A DNA stretch of 64,000 nucleotides from JAJISK01 sp046759185 (GCA_046759185.1 JBHIBO010000004.1:12289-76288), one strand, 5' to 3'; positions 44,293 through 53,415 are shown, numbered from the stretch's first letter. Numbers and translations: made by a program. The notes: generated by a model from the sequence alone, not told the origin.

Positions 44293-45027
44293 CTAGAAGC
44301 CTCGCGCCCCACCCCACCACTCGATCTGGAGCCTGGTGGAAAACCGGTATCCGTATTTCTTGCTAAGTTCGGCCACCCAGACTCCCTTGCGTGCGAGGGT
44401 TTCGGATTCAACAGCCTCGGGCATGAGGATGACTCGATCTCCCCCGATGCCATACCTGGCCACGAGGTCATTCACCTCTTCAATGTCCGTCGGCACAGTG
44501 AGAACGAACTTGAACGACGCGCCCTCGCTGGCCGCGAGCACCCGCATCGCGTTCACCTTCTCGCGTTTCGCCTGCGGGTTTCCCGAGTTCCGGAGCTTCG
44601 GCGACACATTCCACTGATGGACCATCCGGCGCAGCGAGCGAGAGGGGGCGATCGTTCCAGCTGTCTCGACCTCGATGAAGCAGTCATCGTTCACTAGCGA
44701 TCCCAGCAGGGACTCGAGGGCACGTTGTTGGAGAAGGGGTTCACCTCCCGTGACTACTAGGTGGTCGCAAGGGAATGCCCTCAGCCTTCGCTGCACCTCG
44801 GCCAGGGGCAGGATGCTCACCTCCTTCTTCGGGTCGTACTGGTCCCAGTCCCACGTGTACTTAGTGTCGCACCAGACACATCGCAGATTGCAGAATCCCA
44901 GGCGAAGGAAGGTGGCGGGGAACCCGGCCATCACGCCCTCACCCTGAATGGAGTGGAAGATCTCGGAGACGGCGAGAGTTTCGGTTGCCGCCTCCATTCC
45001 GGGGACCTGCGTCGTGGTGGCGGACAT
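44293..45027 (-). CDS. queE: 7-carboxy-7-deazaguanine synthase
   Basis: The 244-residue protein has FHSIQGEGVMAGFPATFLRL followed by the radical SAM motif CNLRCVWC (Cys46, Cys50, Cys53), VVTGGEPLLQ and a conserved ending. QueE converts 6-carboxytetrahydropterin to 7-carboxy-7-deazaguanine, a precursor of archaeosine in tRNA. No queC or queD is adjacent. It has palindromic copies B and C on both sides, like a one-gene unit. Confidence 0.92.
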   Translation of the reverse strand: MSATTTQVPGMEAATETLAVSEIFHSIQGEGVMAGFPATFLRLGFCNLRCVWCDTKYTWDWDQYDPKKEVSILPLAEVQRRLRAFPCDHLVVTGGEPLLQQRALESLLGSLVNDDCFIEVETAGTIAPSRSLRRMVHQWNVSPKLRNSGNPQAKREKVNAMRVLAASEGASFKFVLTVPTDIEEVNDLVARYGIGGDRVILMPEAVESETLARKGVWVAELSKKYGYRFSTRLQIEWWGGARGF

Positions 45028-45388
45028 CTTTCAACGGCCTCTCGTCGCTTTGGCTCTCCAATCTCTTGACAGAATTGAAGGACCTACCCGTACATATCAA
45101 TGAAGATTCTGCCGACCGTCCGTCGATTCTTGGTGGAGAAGCATTATGGGGCTAATGCTACTCACGACTGTGTCTCCTACGTTCACCGGCGGAAGAATCC
45201 TCCCCCACGGCTCGTCGTACCCTCGACGGTAGGACCATGCCCTCAGGACACCCGCTTTCCCGCTCGCCCATCCTGATGGCGAGTAATACCGGTAGACTTA
45301 TGAGCGTGCCTTCGCATGTCGCGCGAAGCGCCGAGGAGGGGCGCTTTACAAAATCCCAAGGCTCGCACAGCGGGGGGAGGTGAGCTCA
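45028..45388. other. Intergenic region with palindrome copy C
   Basis: About 360 bases with no gene; copy C at 45142-45161 is the most regular feature. Confidence 0.4.
45142..45161 (+). repeat. Dispersed palindrome copy C
   Basis: CATTA-TGGGGC-TAATG-CTAC, with AG preceding, so the arms extend to 7 bp. Close to consensus. Confidence 0.75.
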
Positions 45389-45772
45389 TTGGAAAATCCA
45401 AGCATCAATCTGCAGGTGGCCATCGCATCATTGGTCTTCCTTATGGCGGGACTCTTCCTGGGAATGATCGGGGGGGCGGTCACCGGTCTGGTCGACTACT
45501 CGCAAATCGCTGCTGCTGAGTCTGGCTTCGGCATCCCACTGGTGATTCTCTCCTTCGGCTTCTTTGCTCTGATCCTCCTTTGGTGGCGTCAGCCCCTGGG
45601 GTACATCAGCGGCATGGTCAGCGGGATCCTGTTCCTGGTGAACAGCATCCTAGCCACCAGTGACGCGGCGGCGGGGGGGGGTGCCCCCGTGGGATTGCTC
45701 TATCTCACCATACCAGGCATCGTCTTCTCGCTGATTCTCATCGCTACCAGCTTCCTCGCGTGGAGAGAGTGA
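45389..45772 (+). CDS. Small membrane protein, four helices
   Basis: The 127-residue protein has helices at about 8-32, 45-65, 68-90 and 98-122. TTG 45389 is the likely start: GGGGGGAGGTGA lies 6 bases upstream; GTG 45380 would overlap it. No family recognised. It is bracketed by palindrome copies C and D. Confidence 0.65.
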   Translation: MENPSINLQVAIASLVFLMAGLFLGMIGGAVTGLVDYSQIAAAESGFGIPLVILSFGFFALILLWWRQPLGYISGMVSGILFLVNSILATSDAAAGGGAPVGLLYLTIPGIVFSLILIATSFLAWRE

Positions 45773-45945
45773 TCGCACGTGGGATGGAGAAGGCCGACTC
45801 GATCGGTCGGCGCTCTCATCAATAGTCTGAAGACCGTCAGTAGGTCCCTTCGTTCGATTCCCTGTCTGCCTCGGTCAAGGTCAAGGAAGATGACCGGTTC
45901 TTTCTGCCGCGCCGCAGAGCTTCTGTCACCGCTGTGCTGCAGGAG

Positions 45946-45964
45946 CCTTGTGGGGCTAAGCTAC
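45946..45964 (+). repeat. Dispersed palindrome copy D (one base shorter)
   Basis: CCTTG-TGGGGC-TAAG-CTAC: the loop and CTAC tail are identical to copy C but the right arm lacks one base. The shared loop sequence shows that more than the dyad is conserved. Confidence 0.5.
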
Positions 45965-46058
45965 ACCTTGGCATTTTCAAGTGCGCACTTGGGGTTCAGG
46001 CTAAGCCCCGCGTGAAAAAAGGGAAAGGGAGTCCGCAACGGCAAGCGGACCCTATTGT

Positions 46059-46496
46059 TCAACTGTTGTTCCGATTGGTGAGCGGGCAGAGGAACGGAGT
46101 TCCTGTTCCTGTTACCACGAGTTCACCAGCGTCCAGAGCCGCCTCTATGTCATCGCCGTCAGTAAAGAGCGGCGCGGGGCCCATGCCTACCCACGAAACC
46201 ATCGTTGGCAGCCATCTCCCACCGTTGTAGTCGCGATCCCCTGGGCCAGCTCCCGCCACGGGGTTCTGGGCGAGCCCTACATAGAAGGCGTCCAGCGTGT
46301 GGGGCCTCGGGTTCCCGTGAAGGTCGCCAAGAACTACGCTGTCCCATAGCTCGCCGTCATGGTAGATCAAGTCCACCGGACGAGCAGGTGGAGCTCCTCC
46401 ATGGACGGCCAGGGCTGAAGCCGCAGAACCCGCAGAGATGGCCATTAGGAGGACGGCGATTCCGAGGGCGATGATCGGCCTGTGTGGTCTGTTCAT
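46059..46496 (-). CDS. Secreted protein of unknown function
   Basis: The 145-residue protein has a signal peptide (MNRPHRPIIALGIAVLLMAI then SAGSAASA) and a mature domain with Asp/Gly-rich turns (TDGDDIEAALDAGELVVTGT). The ATG at 46496 follows GGAGGTGATT closely. Only one Cys. Function unknown. Confidence 0.7.
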   Translation of the reverse strand: MNRPHRPIIALGIAVLLMAISAGSAASALAVHGGAPPARPVDLIYHDGELWDSVVLGDLHGNPRPHTLDAFYVGLAQNPVAGAGPGDRDYNGGRWLPTMVSWVGMGPAPLFTDGDDIEAALDAGELVVTGTGTPFLCPLTNRNNS

Positions 46497-46866
46497 TGTC
46501 AATCACCTCCTCCCCTGAGGGCCCTGGGTATTCAGGCGCCCCTCCTCGGCGCGTCTCTCAGATGGAGACATTGAGGTTCGAGGATTGAGATCCGGGTAAG
46601 GCCCTATGCCAAAGTCTTCCCCTAATCTCCCCCCAATCTCCAAGCTTCGTTCAGACTGCGCTGCGCAGACGATTTCCGGATCAGATCTCGACCCACGTCC
46701 GGGCCTTGGAGGTAGCAGCTAATCTGATGCGGAGGTGTCCCTCGTTCCGACGAGAAGAACTAAGCATTGCAGGGATAGTGCCACCCTCCCCCTTCCTGGA
46801 ATCGAACCATTCACTATGTTCCAGTGAAGGTGGACTGTCCAGAACATACATACTTAAGTACGTTGT
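46497..46866. other. Intergenic region upstream of Fic gene
   Basis: About 370 bases without a gene; holds the dyad at 46843-46870 and a shorter perfect dyad TTCACT-atgttcc-AGTGAA near 46810-46828. Confidence 0.4.
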
Positions 46867-46870
46867 ATGT
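46843..46870. promoter_or_regulatory. Palindromic operator-like site at Fic promoter/start
   Basis: ACATAC and GTATGT arms enclose the perfect ACTTAAGT palindrome, which includes a TATA-like element; the dyad reaches into the first codons of the Fic gene. This layout suggests a repressor site, possibly for autoregulation. Confidence 0.5.
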
Positions 46871-47781
46871 CCTACTATGAGTCTGTGAGGGAGACCATAC
46901 TATTGTCCTTGCGGGAGGAGCTTCTGACTCGTAGTCCCCTCACGTCCCTTCCCGAAGAAGTCTGGAAACGTACAGGGGCCCTGAACACTTGGGGCACGAA
47001 CGCGATCGAGGGGAACACCCTCACGCAACGGGATGTAGAGATCCTCCTCCTGGAGGACAGGAGCGTAGGGAATCGTCCCCTCGCGGATGTGTTGGAGACC
47101 ATCCAGCATGAAGCCGCCTTCCGCGGGCTACTACACCGAGTCAACGAGCCCATTCGGTTGACCACAGCGCTGGAGCTGCACGAGGAGGTGTTTCGTGGAA
47201 TCGACCCCGAGGCCGGGTTGTGGCGACGGATCACGGTCTTCCTGAAGGGATCGCGTCACACGCCGCCGCGGGCCGAGGCGGTCATCCCGGCCATAACGGA
47301 GTGGGAAGGGGAGTACAATCGGAGAGACATCGCTGGAGAACGGGTGTTTGAACTCGGAGCTTGGATGCACCACCGATTTGAGTCGGTTCATCCGTTTCGC
47401 GATGGCAACGGCCGGGTCGGGAGACTGCTCCTCAACCTCCACTTCTTACGACACAGCTGGCCACCTCTCCACATCTTGCCGCACGACCGAAGTGCCTACC
47501 TTGATGCGTTGGAGGCCGGTCATGCAGACAACCTCTCGGCCCTCGCAGGATTCCTTCGCGTTAGGATGGCCCGTTCCCTTCTTGACCTCCTGGATCAGGT
47601 GGGGACCGGTCGGGATGGGCTTCGCCCGCTAACGGACTTGGCAGGGGACGGCCCATATTCGGCCAAGTATCTCACTCTCCGTGCCGGTCAGGGAGAGTTG
47701 CCAGTCATCAAACGAAAGCGGAGCTATTTCTCCAGCAAGCGGGCGCTGACGCTCTACCGTCAGGAGCTAGGCAGGCGTTGA
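46867..47781 (+). CDS. Fic domain protein (AMPylase-like)
   Basis: The 304-residue protein has the Fic motif HPFRDGNGRVGR at about 175-186, with catalytic His175, and an N-terminal inhibitory motif TNAIEGN at about 44-50 whose Glu blocks the active site in regulated Fic proteins. It belongs to the larger DOC/Fic group with a C-terminal winged-helix-like part. It transfers AMP or another nucleotide moiety to target proteins. The built-in inhibitory motif means no separate antitoxin is needed; none is adjacent. An operator-like palindrome covers its start. Confidence 0.9.
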   Translation: MSYYESVRETILLSLREELLTRSPLTSLPEEVWKRTGALNTWGTNAIEGNTLTQRDVEILLLEDRSVGNRPLADVLETIQHEAAFRGLLHRVNEPIRLTTALELHEEVFRGIDPEAGLWRRITVFLKGSRHTPPRAEAVIPAITEWEGEYNRRDIAGERVFELGAWMHHRFESVHPFRDGNGRVGRLLLNLHFLRHSWPPLHILPHDRSAYLDALEAGHADNLSALAGFLRVRMARSLLDLLDQVGTGRDGLRPLTDLAGDGPYSAKYLTLRAGQGELPVIKRKRSYFSSKRALTLYRQELGRR

Positions 47782-47807
47782 GCCTGTGGGGGGCGACCAG
47801 GTCGCGG

Positions 47808-47827
47808 CATTACGAGGATCGTGCTAC
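47808..47827 (+). repeat. Dispersed palindrome copy E
   Basis: CATTA-CGAGGA-TCGTG-CTAC, 26 bases past the Fic stop. Left arm and tail are consensus; the right arm has two changes. Confidence 0.5.
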
Positions 47828-47906
47828 ACGATGAGCACTCGACTCAATCCATCTCCTGGAGGAGCGGCAACGATACCCTATTTTTCCGTGCAACACCCCA
47901 AGCGTT

Positions 47907-48266
47907 TCAGGAGAGGGCGGGTCGCGGGTCGAAGTAGATGGTCTCGCGTGCGATTCTCCCGTCTCGGAGTTCGATGATCGAAGCACCCCTTACCTGATAC
48001 TCGGCGCCGCTGTCGCGCTTGTTGCCCGACCAGGTCCACTCTAAGGCGGCCCAGTCCCCTCCGTCGTAGATTACCGTGTCCGAGAACTTCACGTTGGGGA
48101 GGGCGAAGAGATGCTCATAGTACGTCTTCAGGTCAGCTTTCTCAGTGATTCGGAGCTCGGATGGGATATCCTCGAAAAGAAAATCCTCCGCATAGCAGGA
48201 GACGAGCACGTCCACGTCGAGGGCCTCCAGGGCTTCCTTGGTACGTTCCAACACATTGGTGGCCAT
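47907..48266 (-). CDS. NTF2-fold (SnoaL-like) protein
   Basis: The 119-residue protein has LERTKEALEALDVDVLVSCY, then AEDFLFEDIPSELRITEKAD and a final strand pair ending in FDPRPALS; the pattern is the NTF2/SnoaL fold. Start 48266 follows GGGGGTGGC; the frame is open to 48341. Lies between copy E and possible copy O. Confidence 0.75.
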   Translation of the reverse strand: MATNVLERTKEALEALDVDVLVSCYAEDFLFEDIPSELRITEKADLKTYYEHLFALPNVKFSDTVIYDGGDWAALEWTWSGNKRDSGAEYQVRGASIIELRDGRIARETIYFDPRPALS

Positions 48267-48492
48267 GCTATCTGCCACCCCCTTCAGTATCGATTCGCGC
48301 CCCCCAAATTGGAGCAGACTCCTCGAAAGCCCGACCGACAACTGCCAAACACACGAAGCCCTCCAGCGGTCATCACGGGCATGCGATGTTTAGGATAAGA
48401 AGATTCCCGCGAGGGGAGTGTCCCTCGCGTTTTGCAGTGTCGGTGCCCCCGGCAATCGATCCTTGGCGGTCTGATCTCCCCATCCAGCGAAG

Positions 48493-48511
48493 CAGTTCAG
48501 GGCAGTGCTAC
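48493..48511 (+). repeat. Possible dispersed palindrome copy O
   Basis: CAGTT-CAGGGC-AGTG-CTAC resembles copy D in lacking one base and has a poor left arm. Included as a possible degenerate copy. Confidence 0.3.
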
Positions 48512-48531
48512 CGTGATTCGCCTCCGGCTTC

Positions 48532-48819
48532 CTATCGACGGACGGGGTGGTGGCATGTAGACTGTAGGTTCGGGGGAATCGTGAAACCAGAGGTATTCCA
48601 GAATCCCGAAACAACGGGGAAGCCGTAGTTGTCCCCCGCACAGGTCGTCTCCCCCGCCCCGAGGGCGTTCGAAGGGCTCGTCCAGGCGTTGGTCCCGACG
48701 GCGCCCGCGTAATTGGGCCCTTGGGAGGTCGCCGCGATACCGGGCTGTGGGAGAGCGATGAAGAAGCCCACGCTGGCAAGGACCACGACGATCGCTAGGG
48801 CGAGTGGTTTCCACCTCAT
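48532..48819 (-). pseudogene. Truncated secreted protein
   Basis: A signal peptide (MRWKPLALAIVVVLASVGFF) is followed by a short domain with NAWTSPSNALGAG, CAGDNYGFPVV and GFTIP. These are the opening strands of a domain usually over 120 residues, here ended after about 65 residues by Cys/His/Arg-rich sequence. Probably a truncated gene. An in-frame ATG at 48837 would add six residues. Confidence 0.5.
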
Positions 48820-49143
48820 GAGGGACCCAATTTGCATTCGCTAGTCTCTGGTTAGGCTGAGGCCACGGAAGCCGTGGGTTAGCCAGGGTTCTTAAAGGCG
48901 TTTCTGCGGGGTTCTCACGCGGGAGAATCAAGCCTAGCAAGAAATGGGGCGAGCGTGTGAGGTCTTTCGACCTTGGGACGCGAGCCCACCTTCCCCTTTT
49001 TATCCCTCTACGCCCCTTTCGGGTCGCGGCGGGGGGTCGTCCTTTGATTGCTAAGCTCGAAGGCCGACCCTCCTATCCCGCGCCGATGCGGGGCGCGCTA
49101 GAAGTACCGAAGTCCCTGTTCTTCAGGGAGGAGGTGACAACGT
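48820..49143. other. Intergenic region and leader of SnoaL gene
   Basis: A TATA-like CTTTTTA at 48996-49002 would give a leader of about 115 nt for the gene at 49144. A hairpin TCCCTG-TTCTT-CAGGGA (49113-49129) directly abuts the ribosome-binding site. Confidence 0.45.
49113..49129 (+). promoter_or_regulatory. Leader hairpin adjoining the ribosome-binding site
   Basis: Perfect 6-bp arms TCCCTG/CAGGGA with a 5-base loop end just at GGAGGTGA (49130-49137). Folding could modulate access for ribosomes; this is not proven. Confidence 0.4.
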
Positions 49144-49581
49144 ATGAGTGTAGAGGAAAGCCTGCGAGTCTTCGACGAGATCGAGAAGGCCGTCAACGCG
49201 AGGGACTGGAATCGGTTCGATGAGTTGCACGCTGAGTCCGTCGTCGACTACTCCCCGCAGAATCCCGAGGGGACCAAGGGTATCGATGCGCATCGCGAGT
49301 CGATGCAGAACCTCTTCGGCGCCTTCCCGGACGCACGGGTGGAGAAGACGAGCGCCTTCGGCCAGGGCGAGTGGGCCGTGGTGGAGCTCACCTTCGCGGG
49401 GACCCACACAGGACCTCTCATGGGTCCTGGAGGCCAGGAGATACCGCCCACGAACAAGGCGGCGCAATTGAAGGTCTGCAGCGTAAACAAAGTCGAGGGC
49501 GGCAAGATTGCCGAGGAGCACACCTACTTCGACCAGCTCACGATGCTGGCGCAACTCGGAATCACGCCCGAGGGCGACTGA
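49144..49581 (+). CDS. SnoaL-like NTF2-fold protein
   Basis: The 145-residue protein is a paralogue of the gene at 34282: shared segments include AVNARDWNRFDELHAESVVD, IDAHRESMQNLFGAFPD and GPGGQEIPPTNKAAQ. It starts at ATG after GGAGGTGACAACGT. Such small proteins bind or isomerise small molecules. No biosynthetic cluster is nearby. Confidence 0.82.
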   Translation: MSVEESLRVFDEIEKAVNARDWNRFDELHAESVVDYSPQNPEGTKGIDAHRESMQNLFGAFPDARVEKTSAFGQGEWAVVELTFAGTHTGPLMGPGGQEIPPTNKAAQLKVCSVNKVEGGKIAEEHTYFDQLTMLAQLGITPEGD

Positions 49582-49810
49582 ACGACCTGTCCCCGTCTGT
49601 AGCCCGCCGCGCGGCGGGCACTTTCCATTTATGCCCCTATTAAGGGAATCCCTTGCCCGCGGTTCGACGCGTTTGGCTGATGGGACTTGTCTGGAGTGTG
49701 CACATCCCAGTACTCGGTTGAGAGACCTAGCGGCCCACGGGCGTTCCAGGCTGCGGCCAGACGGGGGCTGGCGGGCCGCGGGTGGCTCAGACAGGCGGTT
49801 CGCTCCCTGC

Positions 49811-51043
49811 CTAGAGCTTCCGGATGCCAGAGGAGGCGAGGGACAGGACCCCCAGGACGGCGATGAAGGTGCCGCTCCATATTAGGAGCGTCTGCACGCC
49901 GAGGCTAGCCGCTAGGATGCCCACCGTGGCCAGGGCGATGGGCTGGAGCCCTTGGGCCAGGACGGCGCGGGCGGAGAAGACCCGTCCCTGAAGCTCCAGG
50001 GGGACCTCCCGCTGGAAGATGGTGGAGGACGACACCGAAGCGAGCGCGACGGAGAACCCGATGCCCGCCAGACTGAGGATCGAGAAGACGAGGACGCTCG
50101 ACCAACCGAAGAGGACGTAGAAGAGGCCGAGGCCGACGATGGCAACGGCGATGTAGAGACCGAAGTGCCGTCGGAGCTTCACCGCCGCGAAGAGGAGGCC
50201 TCCCACAAGGAGGCCGGCAAAGAGGCTGGATTGGAGGAACCCGAAGCCCGCGACCCCGAGGCCCAGGATCGCGGTGGCCACGACTGGCAGGAGGATGAAG
50301 AGGGGGATGAAGAAGAAGTTGATGAAGGCGAAAAGGCCGAGGAGCGTCAGGAGGGCGGGGCGCCGGCGAAGGAACCCGAAGCCCTCCACGATGTCCGCGG
50401 CGATGGTCTTCTTTGTCGTCGAGCGCGGGGAGGGAAAGGCCAGGAGCAAGAGGGTCGCGGAGGCGAAGAAGAAGGTCCCCGCGTCGATCAAGAGGGCCGG
50501 AGCGACGTCCACGATGACGACGAGGACTCCCCCCACGGCCGGCCCCACGACGCCGCTGACACTGTGGGAGAGCTGCATCAGGGAGTTCCCCCGGGAGAGC
50601 TGTTCGGGGTGGACGATGTTCGGGACGGAAGCCAGGAGCGCCGTCGAGTGGAAGATGGTCCCGAAGCCGACGATGACGCCGAACGCGTACAGGTGCCAGA
50701 TCTCCAGTGCGTTCGCGGCCAGCGTCAAGGCGACGACGACGGTCGCGCCCCCGGCGACGGCGTCGATGACGGCCATCGTCTTCCGACGGTCCCACCGATC
50801 CACGTAGGCGCCGGCGAAGGGGCCCACGACGACCCGCGGGATGGTGCTAGCAAGGGCCACCGCGGCCAAGAGGATGGTGGATCCGGTTACGAGGAAGACC
50901 CACCAGATGACGGCGATGGTGGAGATGCCGCTCCCGATCAGCGAGACGGATTGGCCGAGCCAGACAATGAGGAATGTGCGGTTCCGCAGCGGGTGCACGT
51001 TGGCAGCGGCCGGGCCTTCAGATGGGCCTTCGGGAACCCCCAT
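49811..51043 (-). CDS. MFS transporter (DHA3/enterobactin exporter-like)
   Basis: The 410-residue protein has twelve predicted helices and the MFS loop GAYVDRWDRRKTMAVIDAVA between helices 2 and 3, LSRGNSLMQLSHSVSGVVGP in helix 4-5, and FQREVPLELQGRVFSARAVL in the second half. This fits the MFS_3/DHA3 drug and siderophore exporters. Start 51043. No regulator or substrate gene adjacent. Confidence 0.88.
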   Translation of the reverse strand: MGVPEGPSEGPAAANVHPLRNRTFLIVWLGQSVSLIGSGISTIAVIWWVFLVTGSTILLAAVALASTIPRVVVGPFAGAYVDRWDRRKTMAVIDAVAGGATVVVALTLAANALEIWHLYAFGVIVGFGTIFHSTALLASVPNIVHPEQLSRGNSLMQLSHSVSGVVGPAVGGVLVVIVDVAPALLIDAGTFFFASATLLLLAFPSPRSTTKKTIAADIVEGFGFLRRRPALLTLLGLFAFINFFFIPLFILLPVVATAILGLGVAGFGFLQSSLFAGLLVGGLLFAAVKLRRHFGLYIAVAIVGLGLFYVLFGWSSVLVFSILSLAGIGFSVALASVSSSTIFQREVPLELQGRVFSARAVLAQGLQPIALATVGILAASLGVQTLLIWSGTFIAVLGVLSLASSGIRKL

Positions 51044-51209
51044 TCAGCCCGGGCAACCCAAGGATGCCCTTAATGCATCCCCTTATCCACCGATCGGACC
51101 CTGCCCACGGACAACAACGGAGGACCTGAGCACCGAGATGGTGACAACTCAAGCGGAAGGTGTGAACGAGCCGACTGGAGCATTCGAAATGGATCCCCGA
51201 TGGGAGCCT

Positions 51210-51593
51210 TTAGGATCCCGTTCCGAAGTGGTCTCTCACTACGAAGAGGTACCCGAGTATGATCAGGGCGAGGACCAGCCCCGGAGTGGAGCCCAGCAAA
51301 AGTCCGGGGTCAATCACCACTTGCGTGACGTTTGAGACCACGGTGACAAGGCTCGCGAGAACAGCCAACCACCAGCCCCATAGAGTCAGCCTGAAGAGGC
51401 CGATGCCTCCGACCAAGTAGAGAATCCCCAAGACAAGGGACACCGCTCCGAGGGCCTGGATGAGCTGGACCTGCTCCGGCGTTAGCCCAGGCATTGCGGT
51501 GACGAGCAGTGAGGTAGCTCCGCCGATGAACAACAAGATCGCGACAAGAATGGCCAGAATAGCCAGTATGGTGACGCCAACTGGACGTGCCAT
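51210..51593 (-). CDS. Four-helix membrane protein, tandem paralogue 1
   Basis: The 127-residue protein starts MARPVGVTILAILAILVAIL and has helices at about 6-30, 45-65, 70-90 and 100-120 with LYLVGGIGLFRLTLWGWWLA. It is about 70% identical in layout to its neighbour at 51760, and ends with FVVRDHFGTGS. A GGGAGGGGGAATCG precedes the ATG. Similar DUF-type four-helix proteins are widespread in archaea. Function unknown. Confidence 0.75.
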   Translation of the reverse strand: MARPVGVTILAILAILVAILLFIGGATSLLVTAMPGLTPEQVQLIQALGAVSLVLGILYLVGGIGLFRLTLWGWWLAVLASLVTVVSNVTQVVIDPGLLLGSTPGLVLALIILGYLFVVRDHFGTGS

Positions 51594-51759
51594 CGATTCC
51601 CCCTCCCAACGGAGAAGCGGGATGTGAGTGTTCGTCTAAGAAGCTGTCGGCAAGGATTCATCCTACGCTTCCGCTCGTTTAGCTGCAGGTGTTGGACAGC
51701 AGATTCCGGGGAGACTGAGAGCCCAGAATATCGGGGGGGAGTGACCCGGAAGAGGACCT

Positions 51760-52143
51760 TCAGGATCTCGTGCCGAAGTGGCCTCGGACCACGAACAAGT
51801 AGCTCAGAACAATCAGGGAAAGGACCAAGGCCGGAGCGGGTTCCCACCAGAACCCAGGACTGATCGCGATCTGCGATGCGTTGGCCGCCGTGGAGATGAC
51901 ACTCGCAATGACGGCGACCCACCAGCCCCACAGTGTCACCCTGATAAGGCCTACGCCTCCAACCAGGTAGAGGATGCCTAAGACGATCATCACGCCACCG
52001 AGGGCTTGGATGAGCTGCACCTCTCCAAGCGCTAGCCCAGGAATCGCGGTCGCCAAGAGCGAGAGAAGCCCGCCAACCAGCAACACAAACGCGGCAAAGA
52101 GCGTCAGAATGGCTAGGATGGTGACACCCAGTGGACGTGCCAT
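51760..52143 (-). CDS. Four-helix membrane protein, tandem paralogue 2
   Basis: Also 127 residues, starting MARPLGVTILAILTLFAAFV and ending FVVRGHFGTRS. The near identity of start, end and length with the neighbour shows a recent tandem duplication, with diverged middle. Start 52143 after GGAGGGGGGTCA. Confidence 0.75.
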   Translation of the reverse strand: MARPLGVTILAILTLFAAFVLLVGGLLSLLATAIPGLALGEVQLIQALGGVMIVLGILYLVGGVGLIRVTLWGWWVAVIASVISTAANASQIAISPGFWWEPAPALVLSLIVLSYLFVVRGHFGTRS

Positions 52144-52302
52144 TGACCCCCCTCCAGGGTACGGCGAACAGTGGGTATTTGTTGATGAACTTATCGGGCC
52201 GGATTCATCTTGCACTTCCCCCGCTACCCGGCTCCTCCAATCAGACCTCCTCATCGGAAACACTCTGTCTCTGCGAGACGCGGACCGGCTTCGCCGGGCC
52301 GA

Positions 52303-52322
52303 CACTGGTGGGATAGTGCTGC
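52303..52322 (+). repeat. Dispersed palindrome copy F
   Basis: CACTG-GTGGGA-TAGTG-CTGC. Lies between the paralogue pair and the GNAT gene. Confidence 0.5.
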
Positions 52323-52421
52323 ACTGAATGCTGGTGGAGACAGAAGCTCCCCATCTGCGACCTCGTGGCCCCACGATCAACCGCTCGGCCCCTGTCCGCA
52401 GGAAGTGTGGCTTTCTGCCGC

Positions 52422-53273
52422 TCATGTCCCCTTTCGAATCTGCTTCGCGTGGAGGCGGGCGTGGCGCCCCCAGGTCCCCGTTTCGAGACCCGCCCTCCGG
52501 GCCTTTTTCGCCCACGACTCGCCATATGGAAGGAAGGTTCCCACGGCCTCGAGGTTCGCTCCCGAGGCGTAGCCAGCGGCCGCCTTGACCGAGGCCTCGA
52601 TGTCGTCCCCCAAGACCGTGAGCTCAAGGGTCTGACTCTTGAACTCCTTCCAGATGTCCGGGTTGAGGACGACGGGGACCCCTCTGGCGGCTGCGTTGAG
52701 CCGCCCGGAGCTCACCAGCTTGCGCTTCAGGTACGCCCCAAAGCGGCAAAACTTCATATCGAGAGGCAGGAAACCTTTGGACGCATGGAGCAAGGACGAC
52801 TGGTCGATGGCGCTCCACTCCCCCACAGAGTCGACTGCCTCTGGAGGGGACCCTGACGTCTCCGGCCCTATCTCCAACCACCATCGCGTGAAGTCCGCGA
52901 GAGGCCGAAAGCCGAGGCCCTCAAAGAGGGCGCGGGCCGGAACATTCGATACTCCGGTCCATAACCGGATTGCGTCGGATCCGGCCTCTCGGGCGAGCGC
53001 CTCACCCGCGCGGCAGAGGGCACTGCCAACTCCCCGTCTACGTCGAGATGGCACGACCCGCAGGGAACGGAGCCAGAGACTCCCATCCAGGGCGAGATCG
53101 AAATACACGAATCCAGCGGCCTCCTGGGCGACCCGGGCCAGAAGGAGAGTCCCATTCTGCAACATGTGATCGAGGTAGGAGAGGACGTAGTCGTCCTCGT
53201 AGCAGGCCCTGCTCACGCGACGGACGGCCTCCTGGTCCTTGGGGCCCGCCGGGGAAATCGCGACGTTGTTCAC
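52422..53273 (-). CDS. GNAT acetyltransferase with YdeI/OmdA-like C-terminus
   Basis: The first 145 residues are a GNAT domain: LRSLRVVPSRRRRGVGSALC is the acetyl-CoA-binding motif A and VPARALFEGLGFRPL the C-terminal motif. The remaining 130 residues (LVSSGRLNAAARGVPVVLNP and following) fit a second unrelated domain, similar to YdeI-type small proteins. The fusion is unusual. Substrate unknown. Bracketed by copies F and G. Confidence 0.78.
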   Translation of the reverse strand: MNNVAISPAGPKDQEAVRRVSRACYEDDYVLSYLDHMLQNGTLLLARVAQEAAGFVYFDLALDGSLWLRSLRVVPSRRRRGVGSALCRAGEALAREAGSDAIRLWTGVSNVPARALFEGLGFRPLADFTRWWLEIGPETSGSPPEAVDSVGEWSAIDQSSLLHASKGFLPLDMKFCRFGAYLKRKLVSSGRLNAAARGVPVVLNPDIWKEFKSQTLELTVLGDDIEASVKAAAGYASGANLEAVGTFLPYGESWAKKARRAGLETGTWGRHARLHAKQIRKGT

Positions 53274-53415
53274 CCGTCCCCCCTCCCACCGCGAGAGTCT
53301 TCTCCTTCGTTACTGGGGATCGGGGGCGTTCCAGTTTGTCGACCGCGAACAGCTTGATCCAAGTCCTCCACGAGGGGTTTAGTCACGGGAGCCCGTGCCG
53401 TACAGGCTCATGGAA

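Noticed and set aside
49952..51073. 373-codon plus-strand frame
   Set aside because: It is antisense to the MFS transporter and yields Glu/Asp/Arg-rich nonsense protein.
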